Part shown: in pieces, positions 52,542 to 63,650 of the stretch
Numbering within the stretch: position 1 is the first letter of the stretch
Layout: each line of letters opens with the position of its first letter
Source of the DNA: Hippophae tibetana
Lineage: Eukaryota; Streptophyta; Magnoliopsida; Rosales; Elaeagnaceae
NCBI GenBank assembly: GCA_037013495.1
Contig: JAZDXN010000022.1
Span: 124,001-188,000, forward strand
Length of the DNA stretch: 64,000 bases
Reading direction: 5' to 3'
Notes under the pieces: model-generated
What the model saw: the letters and a program-made list of their open reading frames with translations, nothing else
Databases searched by the model: none
What the model was told of the DNA's origin: nothing
Made by a program: the position numbers and the translations under genes

Positions 52542-54122
52542 CCGTTAATTAGTAAATAATTATTTTATTTAATCTAATATATATATTTATAGTTTTTACT
52601 TGTGTGATTTTTTTAATTTATTTCGTATAAAGGAAATGTTTTATGTGTTTAGCATTTTTAATAACATTTAGTATAAACTAGTACGTATTAGTTTATTTAT
52701 TTGAGATTATTATATCATATTTCATTTTTATCAAACAAAATAAGAAGATTTGTTAGTTAAATTACACTAAACTAATTTATTTTAACCCGAATTTGTTGGG
52801 AAAACTAAGGATTTTGTGTTATATTAACTTATATATATAAGTATTTTGTAGTTAGATAATTTATGATATTTTATAATCCTTATTTATATTTGTAGAATTA
52901 TTAGACTTAATACTAATTATAAAGTCAATAAATCTAATAAATAGGTTTAAATTTTGTTTTGCATAATTTAATTGTATATTGTACCATCATGTCTACAATC
53001 TCCTTCTTTTTAAATTTTGATTTTTTAATTTCATCTAATATTAAGATACATGTGGTATGTATGATATTTCACCCTCCATTGGTAAATAATTATTTTATTT
53101 AATCTAATATATATATTTATAGTTTTTACTTGTGTGATTTTTTTAATTTATTTCGTATAAAGGAAATGTTTTATGTGTTTAGCATTTTTAATAACATTTA
53201 GTATAAACTAGTACGTATTAGTTTATTTATTTGAGATTATTATATCATATTTCATTTTTATCAAACAAAATAAGAAGATTTGTTAGTTAAATTACACTAA
53301 ACTAATTTATTTTAACCCGAATTTGTTGGGAAAACTAAGGATTTTGTGTTATATTAACTTATATATATAAGTATTTTGTAGTTAGATAATTTATGAAATT
53401 TTATAATCCTTATTTATATTTGTAGAATTATTAGACTTAATACTAATTATAAAGTCAATAAATCTAATAAATAGGTTTAAATTTTGTTTTGCATAATTTA
53501 ATTGTATATTGTACCATCATGTCTACAATCTCCTTCTTTTTAAATTTTGATTTTTTAATTTCATCTAATATTAAGATACATGTGGTATGTATGATATTTC
53601 ACCTACAATTGGTAAATACTTATTTCATTTAATCTAATATATATATTTATAGCTTTTACTTATGTTTTAATTATTTTAATTATTTCATACAGGAAAAACT
53701 TTAGGTTTTATTTATTTGTTTTTAACATTTTTAATAATATTTAGTACAAAATAGTACGTGTTAATTAATTTATAAGAGATTATTATATGATATTTCATTT
53801 TTATAAAACAAAATTAGACATTTGGTTAGTTAAATTATTTTAAATTAATTTATTTTGTCTCAAATTAGTTGGTAAAAATAATGATTTTAAAAGACGATAA
53901 CTTATGAAATTTTTTAATTCTAATTTATGTTTGGAAAATTATTAGATGTTGTCATAATTATAAACTAATACGTAAAATATTTTTTCGATAATAAAAACTA
54001 AATATGCATAAATAATCATATAGTGTTGCTTGATATAGGTTTAAAAATTATTTCCATAATTTAAATAATTTAATTTCATATTTCAACATCATTTAATATT
54101 AAGATTTGTGAATGATATTTAA
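52542..54122 (+). repeat. Unit 51, class S with duplicated A half (A-A-B)
   Basis: 1581 bp, 530 bp longer than a normal S unit. The S-type A half occurs twice in tandem and is followed by one S-type B half. Both A copies carry the rare cccgaatttgttggg. I saw two differences between them: tttatgatatt against tttatgaaatt, and caccctccattgg against cacctacaattgg. The junction lies in gtaaataattattt at 53,082-53,095. Confidence 0.93.
53082..53095. other. Half-unit exchange junction (B start into A)
   Basis: The 14-bp word gtaaataattattt is common to the start of A (after attа-like a) and of B (after ttg). Here it is preceded by the B-start sequence ccctccattg and followed by A sequence (tatttaatct, then tttttacttgtgtg). 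Exchange in this shared word between A and B registers adds one A half. Confidence 0.88.
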
Positions 54123-55186
54123 CCGTTAATTAGTAAATAATTATTTTATTTAATCTAATATATATATATATATAGTTTTTACTTGTGTCATTTTATTAAA
54201 TTATTTTGTATAAAGGAAATGTTTTATGTGTTTAGCATTTTTAATAACATTTAGTATAAACTAGTACGTATTAGTTTATTTATTTGAGATTATTATATCA
54301 TATTTCATTTTTTTCAAACAAAATAAGACATTTTGTTAGTTAAATTACACTAAACTAATTTATTTTAACCCGAATTAGTTGGGAAAACTAAGGATTTTGT
54401 GTTATATTAACTTATATATATATAAGTATTTTGGAGTGAGATAATTTATGAAATTTTATAATCCTTATTTATATTTGTAGAATTATTAGACTTCATACTA
54501 ATTATAAAGTCAATAAATCTAATAAATAGGATTAAATTTTGTTTCGCATAATTTAATTGTATATTGTACCATCACGTCTACGGTATAGGTAATCTCCTTC
54601 TATTTAAATTTTGATTTTTTAATTTCATCTAATATGAAGATACATGTGATATGTATGATATTTCACTCTCAATTGGTAAATAATTATTTCATTTAATATA
54701 ATATATATATTTATAGCTTTTACTTATGTTTTAATTATTTTAATTATTTCATACAGGAAAAACTTTAGGTTTTATTTATTTGTTTTTAACATTTTTAATA
54801 ATATTTAGTACAAACTAGTGCACGTTAATTAATTTATAAGATATTATTATATGATATTTAATTTTTATAAAACAAAATTAGACATTTGGTTAGTTAAATT
54901 ATATTAAATTAATTTATTTTGTCTCAAATTAGTTGGTAAAAATAATGATTTTAAAAGACGATAACTTATGAAATTTTGTAATTCTAATTTATGTTTGGAA
55001 AATTATTAGATGTTGTCATAATTATAAACTAATACGTGAAATATTTTTTCGATAATAAAAACGAAATATGCATAAATAATCATATAGTGTTGCTTGATAT
55101 AGGTTTAAAAATTATTTTCATAATTTAAATAATTTAATTGCATATTTCACCATCATCTAATATTAAGATTTGTGAATGATATTTAA
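54123..55186 (+). repeat. Unit 52, class P
   Basis: 1064 bp. P with the shortest opening AT run of the class (17 bp), cactctcaatt, private actagtgcacgtt in the B core and aaaacgaaat. Confidence 0.9.
54158..54174. repeat. (AT)n run, unit 52, 17 bp
   Basis: Shortest run among the P units. Confidence 0.88.
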
Positions 55187-56250
55187 CCGTTAATTAGTAA
55201 ATAATTATTTTATTTAATCTAATATATATATTTATAGTTTTTACTTGTGTCATTTTATTAAATTATTTCTTATAAAGGAAATTGTTTTATGTTTTTAGCA
55301 TTTTTAATAACATTTAGTATAAACTAGTACGTATTAGTTTATTTATTTGAGATTATTATATCATATTTCATTTTTTTCAAACAAAATAAGACATTTTGTT
55401 AGTTAAATTACACTAAACTAATTTATTTTAACCCGAATTAGTTGGGAAAACTAAGGATTTTGTGTTATATTAACTTATATATATATAAGTATTTTGGAGT
55501 GAGATAATTTATGAAATTTTATAATCCTTACTTATATTTGTAGAATTATTAGACTTCATACTAATTATAAAGTCCATAAATCTAATAAATAGGATTAAAT
55601 TTTGTTTTGCATAATTTAATTGTATATTGTACTATCACGTCTACGGTATAGGTAATCTCCTTCTATTTAAATTTTGATTTTTTAATTTCATCTAATATTA
55701 AGATACATGTGGTATGTATGATATTTCACCCTCCATTGGTAAATAATTATTTCATTTAATCTAATATATATATTTATAGCTTTTACTTATGTTTTAATTA
55801 TTTTAATTATTTCATATAGGAAAAACTTTAGGTTTTATTTATTTGTTTTTAACATTTTTAATAATATTTAGTACAAACTAGTACGCGTTAATTAATTTAT
55901 AAGAGATTATTATATGATATTTAATTTTTATAAAACAAAATTAGACATTTGGTTAGTTAAATTATATTAAATTAATTTATTTTGTCTCAAATTAGTTGGT
56001 AAAAATAATGATTTTAAAAGACGATAACTTATGAAATTTTGTAATTCTAATTTATGTTTTTGAAAATTATTAGATGTTGTCATAATTATAAACTAATACG
56101 TGAAATATTTTTTCGATAATAAAAACTAAATATGCATAAATAATCATATAGTGTTGCTTGATATAGGTTTAAAAATTATTTTCATAATTTAAATAATTTA
56201 ATTGCATATTTCACCATCATCTAATATTAAGATTTGTGAATGATATTTAA
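55187..56250 (+). repeat. Unit 53, class Q
   Basis: 1064 bp. Q (ggaaattg, gtccataaatc, caccctcca, catatagg) with private aatccttacttat and tatgtttttgaaaatt. Confidence 0.9.
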
Positions 56251-57300
56251 CCGTTAATTAGTAAATAATTATTTTATTTAATCTAATATATATATTTATA
56301 GTTTTTACTTGTGTCATTTTATTAAATTATTTCTTATAAAGGAATATTTTTATGTTTTTAGCATTTTTAATAACATTTAGTATAAACTAGTACATATTAG
56401 TTTATTTATTTGAGATTATTATATCATATTTCATTTTTATCAAACAAAATAAGACATTGTTTTGTTAAATTACACTAAACTAATTTAATTTGACCCGAAT
56501 TAGTTAGGAAAACTAATGATTTTGTGTTATATTAACTTATATATATATATATTTTGTAGTGAGATAATTTATGAAATTTTATAATCCTTATTTATATTTG
56601 TAGAATTATTAAACTTAATACTAATTATAAATTCAATAAATCTAATAAATAGGTTTAAATTTTATTTTGCATAATTTAATTGTATATTGTACCATCATGT
56701 CTACAATCTCTTTCTATTTAAATTTTGATTTTTTAATTTCATCTAATATTAAGATACATGTCGTATGTATGATATTTTACCCTAAATTGGTAAATAATTA
56801 TTTCATTTAATCTAATATATATATTTATTGATTTTACTTATGTTTGAATATTTTTTAATTATTTCATAAAGCAAAAACTTTAGGTTTTATTTATTTATTT
56901 TTGACATTTTTAACAATATTTAGTATAAACTAGTACGCGTTAATTAATTTATAAGAGATTATTATATGATATTTCATTTTTATAAAACAAAATTAGACAT
57001 TTGGTTAGTTAAATTATATTAAATTAATTTATTTTGTCTCAAATTAGTTGGTAAAAATAATGATTTTAAAAGAAGATAACTTATGAAATTTTGATATTCT
57101 AATTTATGTTTGGAAAATTATTAGATGTTGTCCTAATTATAAATAATATGTGAAATATGTTTTCGATAATAAAAGCTAAATATGCATAAATAATCATACA
57201 GTGTTGCTTGATAAAGGTTTAAAAATTATTTTCATAATTTAAATAATTTAATCGCTTATTGCACCATCATCTAATATTAAGATTTATGAATAATATTTAA
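56251..57300 (+). repeat. Unit 54, class R
   Basis: 1050 bp. R with agacattgttttg (one T fewer) and gagataatt. The same T loss recurs in unit 60 but not in unit 57. Confidence 0.9.
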
Positions 57301-58351
57301 CCGTTAATTAGTAAATAATTATTTTATTTAATCTAATATATATATTTATAGTTTTTACTTGTGTGATTTTTTTAATTTATTTCGTATAAAGGAAATGTTT
57401 TATGTGTTTAGCATTTTTAATAACATTTAGTATAAACTAGTACGTATTAGTTTATTTATTTGAGATTATTATATCATATTTCATTTTTATCAAACAAAAT
57501 AAGAAGATTTGTTAGTTAAATTACACTAAACTAATTTATTTGAACCCGAATTAGTTGGGAAAACTAAGGAATTTGTGTTATATTAACTTATATATACAAG
57601 TATTTTGTAGTTAGATAATTTATGAAATTTTATAATCCTTATTTATATTTGTAGAATTATTAGACTTAATACTAATTATAAAGTCAATAAATCTAATAAA
57701 TAGGTTTAAATTTTGTTTTGCATAATTTAATTGTATATTGTACCATCATGTCTACAATCTCCTTCTTTTTAAATTTTGATTTTTTAATTTCATCTAATAT
57801 TAAGATACATGTGGTATGTATGATATTTCACCCACAATTGGTAAATACTTATTTCATTTAATCTAATATATATATTTATAGCTTTTACTTATGTTTTAAT
57901 TATTTTAATTATTTCATACAGGAAAAACTTTAGGTTTTATTTATTTGTTTTTAACATTTTTAATAATATTTAGTACAAACTAGTACGTGTTAATTAATTT
58001 ATAAGAGATTATTATATGATATTTCATTTTTATAAAACAAAATTAGACATTTGGTTAGTTAAATTATTTTAAATTAATTTATTTTGTCTCAAATTAGTTG
58101 GTAAAAATAATGATTTTAAAAGACGATAACTTATGAAATGTTTTAATTCTAATTTATGTTTGGAAAATTATTAGATGTTGTCATAATTATAAACTAATAC
58201 GTGAAATATTTTTTCAATAATAAAAACTAAATATGCATAAATAATCATATAGTGTTGCTTGATATAGGTTTAAAAATTATTTCCATAATTTAAATAATTT
58301 AATTTCATATTTCAACATCATTTAATATTAAGATTTGTGAATGATATTTAA
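57301..58351 (+). repeat. Unit 55, class S
   Basis: 1051 bp. S with tttgaacccgaatt, tatatacaag, private gaaatgttttaattc and tttttcaataat, the last shared with unit 58. Confidence 0.9.
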
Positions 58352-58382
58352 CCGTTAATTAGTAAATAATTATTTTATTTAA

Positions 58383-58413
<31 letters not shown>

Positions 58414-59425
58414 GTTTTTACTTGTGTCATTTTATTAAATTATTTTGTATAAAGGAAATGTTTTATGTGTTTAGCATTTTTAATAACATTTAGTATAAAC
58501 TAGTACGTATTAGTTTATTTATTTGAGATTATTATATCATATTTCATTTTTTTCAAACAAAATAAGACATTTTGTTAGTTAAATTACACTAAACTAATTT
58601 ATTTTAACCCGAATTAGTTGGGAAAACTAAGGATTTTGTGTTATATTAACTTATATATATATAAGTATTTTGGAGTGAGATAATTTATGAAATTTTATAA
58701 TCCTTATTTATATTTGTAGAATTATTAGACTTCATACTAATTATAAAGTCAATAAATCTAATAAATAGGATTAAATTTTGTTTCGCATAATTTAATTGTA
58801 TATTGTACCATCACGTCTACGGTATAGGTAATCTCCTTCTATTTAAATTTTGATTTTTTAATTTCATCTAATATGAAGATACATGTGATATGTATGATAT
58901 TTCACCCTCAATTGGTAAATAATTATTTCATTTAATATAATATATATATTTATAGCTTTTACTTATGTTTTAATTATTTTAATTATTTCATACAGGAAAA
59001 ACTTTAGGTTTTATTTATTTGTTTTTAACATTTTTAATAATATTTAGTACAAACTAGTACGCGTTAATTAATTTATAAGAGATTATTATATGATATTTAA
59101 TTTTTATAAAACAAAATTAGACATTTGGTTAGTTAAATTATATTAAATTAATTTATTTTGTCTCAAATTAGTTGGTAAAAATAATGATTTTAAAAGACGA
59201 TAACTTATGAAATTTTGTAATTCTAATTTATGTTTAGAAAATTATTAGATGTTGTCATAATTATAAACTAATACGTGAAATATTTTTTCGATAATAAAAA
59301 CTAAATATGCATAAATAATCATATAGTGTTGCTTGATATAGGTTTAAAAATTATTTTCATAATTTAAATAATTTAATTGCATATTTCACCATCATCTAAT
59401 ATTAAGATTTGTGAATGATATTTAA
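58352..59425 (+). repeat. Unit 56, P/Q mosaic
   Basis: 1074 bp. P through A and into B (27-bp AT run, tttcgcataat, aatatgaag, catacagg), then Q (tacgcgtt, aagagatt, tatgtttagaaaatt, Q tail). Unit 59 is its copy. Confidence 0.88.
58387..58413. repeat. (AT)n run, unit 56, 27 bp
   Basis: Class-P dinucleotide run, equal in length to that of unit 59. Confidence 0.88.
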
Positions 59426-60476
59426 CCGTTAATTAGTAAATAATTATTTTATTTAATCTAATATATATATTTATAGTTTTTACTTGTGTCATTTTATTAA
59501 ATTATTTCTTATAAAGGAATATTTTTATGTTTTTAGCATTTTTAATAACATTTAGTATAAACTAGTACATATTAGTTTATTTATTTGAGATTATTATATC
59601 ATATTTCATTTTTATCAAACAAAATAAGACATTTGTTTTGTTAAATTACACTAAACTAATTTAATTTGACCCGAATTAGTTAGGAAAACTAATGATTTTG
59701 TTTTATATTAACTTATATATATATATATTTTGTAGTGAGATAATTTATGAAATTTTATAATCCTTATTTATATTTGTAGAATTATTAAACTTAATACTAA
59801 TTATAAATTCAATAAATCTAATAAATAGGTTTAAATTTTATTTTGCATAATTTAATTGTATATTGTACCATCATGTCTACAATCTCTTTCTATTTAAATT
59901 TTGATTTTTTAATTTCATCTAATATTAAGATACATGTCGTATGTATGATATTTTACCCTAAATTGGTAAATAATTATTTCATTTAATCTAATATATATAT
60001 TTATTGATTTTACTTATGTTTGAATATTTTTTAATTATTTCATAAAGCAAAAACTTTAGGTTTTATTTATTTATTTTTGACATTTTTAACAATATTTAGT
60101 ATAAACTAGTACGCGTTAATTAATTTATAAGAGATTATTATATGATATTTCATTTTTATAAAACAAAATTAGACATTTGGTTAGTTAAATTATATTAAAT
60201 TAATTTATTTTGTCTCAAATTAGTTGGTAAAAATAATGATTTTAAAAGAAGATAACTTATGAAATTTTGATATTCTAATTTATGTTTGGAAAATTATTAG
60301 ATGTTGTCCTAATTATAAATAATATGTGAAATATGTTTTCGATAATAAAAGCTAAATATGCATAAATAATCATACAGTGTTGCTTGATAAAGGTTTAAAA
60401 ATTATTTTCATAATTTAAATAATTTAATCGCTTATTGCACCATCATCTAATATTAAGATTTATGAATAATATTTAA
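59426..60476 (+). repeat. Unit 57, class R
   Basis: 1051 bp. R with gattttgttttatatt and gagataatt, matching unit 50 rather than its nearer neighbour unit 54. Confidence 0.9.
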
Positions 60477-61527
60477 CCGTTAATTAGTAAATAATTATTT
60501 TATTTAATCTAATATATATATTTATAGTTTTTACTTGTGTGATTTTTTTAATTTATTTCGTATAAAGGAAATGTTTTATGTGTTTAGCATTTTTAATAAC
60601 ATTTAGTATAAACTAGTACGTATTAGTTTATTTATTTGAGATTATTATATCATATTTCATTTTTATCAAACAAAATAAGAAGATTTGTTAGTTAAATTAC
60701 ACTAAACTAATTTATTTGAACCCGAATTAGTTGGGAAAACTAAGGAATTTGTGTTATATTAACTTATATATACAAGTATTTTGTAGTTAGATAATTTATG
60801 AAATTTTATAATCCTTATTTATATTTGTAGAATTATTAGACTTAATACTAATTATAAAGTCAATAAATCTAATAAATAGGTTTAAATTTTGTTTTGCATA
60901 ATTTAATTGTATATTGTACCATCATGTCTACAATCTCCTTCTTTTTAAATTTTGATTTTTTAATTTCATCTAATATTAAGATACATGTGGTATGTATGAT
61001 ATTTCACCCACAATTGGTAAATACTTATTTCATTTAATCTAATATATATATTTATAGCTTTTACTTATGTTTTAATTATTTTAATTATTTCATACAGGAA
61101 AAACTTTAGGTTTTATTTATTTGTTTTTAACATTTTTAATAATATTTAGTACAAACTAGTACGTGTTAATTAATTTATAAGAGATTATTATATGATATTT
61201 CATTTTTATAAAACAAAATTAGACATTTGGTTAGTTAAATTATTTTAAATTAATTTATTTTGTCTCAAATTAGTTGGTAAAAATAATGATTTTAAAAGAC
61301 GATAACTTATGAAATTTTTTAATTCTAATTTATGTTTGGAAAATTATTAGATGTTGTCATAATTATAAACTAATACGTGAAATATTTTTTCAATAATAAA
61401 AACTAAATATGCATAAATAATCATATAGTGTTGCTTGATATAGGTTTAAAAATTATTTCCATAATTTAAATAATTTAATTTCATATTTCAACATCATTTA
61501 ATATTAAGATTTGTGAATGATATTTAA
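60477..61527 (+). repeat. Unit 58, class S
   Basis: 1051 bp. S with tttgaacccgaatt, tatatacaag and tttttcaataat, matching unit 55 at offset 3176. Confidence 0.9.
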
Positions 61528-61558
61528 CCGTTAATTAGTAAATAATTATTTTATTTAA

Positions 61559-61589
<31 letters not shown>

Positions 61590-62601
61590 GTTTTTACTTG
61601 TGTCATTTTATTAAATTATTTTGTATAAAGGAAATGTTTTATGTGTTTAGCATTTTTAATAACATTTAGTATAAACTAGTACGTATTAGTTTATTTATTT
61701 GAGATTATTATATCATATTTCATTTTTTTCAAACAAAATAAGACATTTTGTTAGTTAAATTACACTAAACTAATTTATTTTAACCCGAATTAGTTGGGAA
61801 AACGAAGGATTTTGTGTTATATTAACTTATATATATATAAGTATTTTGGAGTGAGATAATTTATGAAATTTTATAATCCTTATTTATATTTGTAGAATTA
61901 TTAGACTTCATACTAATTATAAAGTCAATAAATCTAATAAATAGGATTAAATTTTGTTTCGCATAATTTAATTGTATATTGTACCATCACGTCTACGGTA
62001 TAGGTAATCTCCTTCTATTTAAATTTTGATTTTTTAATTTCATCTAATATGAAGATACATGTGATATGTATGATATTTCACCCTCAATTGGTAAATAATT
62101 ATTTCATTTAATATAATATATATATTTATAGCTTTTACTTATGTTTTAATTATTTTAATTATTTCATACAGGAAAAACTTTAGGTTTTATTTATTTGTTT
62201 TTAACATTTTTAATAATATTTAGTACAAACTAGTACGCGTTAATTAATTTATAAGAGATTATTATATGATATTTAATTTTTATAAAACAAAATTAGACAT
62301 TTGGTTAGTTAAATTATATTAAATTAATTTATTTTGTCTCAAATTAGTTGGTAAAAATAATGATTTTAAAAGACGATAACTTATGAAATTTTGTAATTCT
62401 AATTTATGTTTAGAAAATTATTAGATGTTGTCATAATTATAAACTAATACGTGAAATATTTTTTCGATAATAAAAACTAAATATGCATAAATAATCATAT
62501 AGTGTTGCTTGATATAGGTTTAAAAATTATTTTCATAATTTAAATAATTTAATTGCATATTTCACCATCATCTAATATTAAGATTTGTGAATGATATTTA
62601 A
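61528..62601 (+). repeat. Unit 59, P/Q mosaic
   Basis: 1074 bp. A copy of unit 56 with the same 27-bp AT run; private gggaaaacgaagg. Confidence 0.9.
61563..61589. repeat. (AT)n run, unit 59, 27 bp
   Basis: Class-P dinucleotide run. Confidence 0.88.
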
Positions 62602-63650
62602 CCGTTAATTAGTAAATAATTATTTTATTTAATCTAATATATATATTTATAGTTTTTACTTGTGTCATTTTATTAAATTATTTCTTATAAAGGAATATTT
62701 TTATGTTTTAACATTTTTAATAACATTTAGTATAAACTAGTACATATTAGTTTATTTATTTGAGATTATTATATCATATTTCATTTTTATCAAACAAAAT
62801 AAGACATTGTTTTGTTAAATTACACTAAACTAATTTAATTTGACCCGAATTAGTTAGGAAAACTAATGATTTTGTGTTATATTAACTTATATATATATAT
62901 ATTTTGTAGTGAGATAATTTATGAAATTTTATAATCCTTATTTATATTTGTAGAATTATTAAACTTAATACTAATTATAAATTCAATAAATCTAATAAAT
63001 AGGTTTAAATTTTATTTTGCATAATTTAATTGTATATTGTACCATCATGTCTACAATCTCTTTCTATTTAAATTTTGATTTTTTAATTTCATCTAATATT
63101 AAGATACATGTCGTATGTATGATATTTTACCCTAAATTGGTAAATAATTATTTCATTTAATCTAATATATATATTTATTGATTTTACTTATGTTTGAATA
63201 TTTTTTAATTATTTCATAAAGCAAAAACTTTAGGTTTTATTTATTTATTTTTGACATTTTTAACAATATTTAGTATAAACTAGTACGCGTTAATTAATTT
63301 ATAAGAGATTATTATATGATATTTCATTTTTATAAAACAAAATTAGACATTTGGTTAGTTAAATTATATTAAATTAATTTATTTTGTCTCAAATTAGTTG
63401 GTAAAAATAATGATTTTAAAAGAAGATAACTTATGAAATTTTGATATTCTAATTTATGTTTGGAAAATTATTAGATGTTGTCCTAATTATAAATAATATG
63501 TGAAATATGTTTTCGATAATAAAAGCTAAATATGCATAAATAATCATACAGTGTTGCTTGATAAAGGTTTAAAAATTATTTTCATAATTTAAATAATTTA
63601 ATCGCTTATTGCACCATTATCTAATATTAAGATTTATGAATAATATTTAA
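62602..63650 (+). repeat. Unit 60, class R
   Basis: 1049 bp. R with agacattgttttg as in unit 54, private tatgttttaacattttt (a T lost and G changed to A) and caccattatctaat. Confidence 0.9.

Larger units (their letters stand above)
49362..54122 (+). repeat. Higher-order repeat P-Q-R-S, copy 3, with extra A half
   Basis: 4761 bp with unit starts 49362, 50428, 51491 and 52542. Subtracting the 530-bp duplicated A half leaves 4231 bp, the normal PQRS length. So the half-unit duplication took place inside an otherwise standard higher-order repeat. Confidence 0.9.
54123..58351 (+). repeat. Higher-order repeat P-Q-R-S, copy 4
   Basis: 4229 bp with unit starts 54123, 55187, 56251 and 57301. Same order and length as copies 1 and 2, some 45 kb away. 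Confidence 0.9.
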
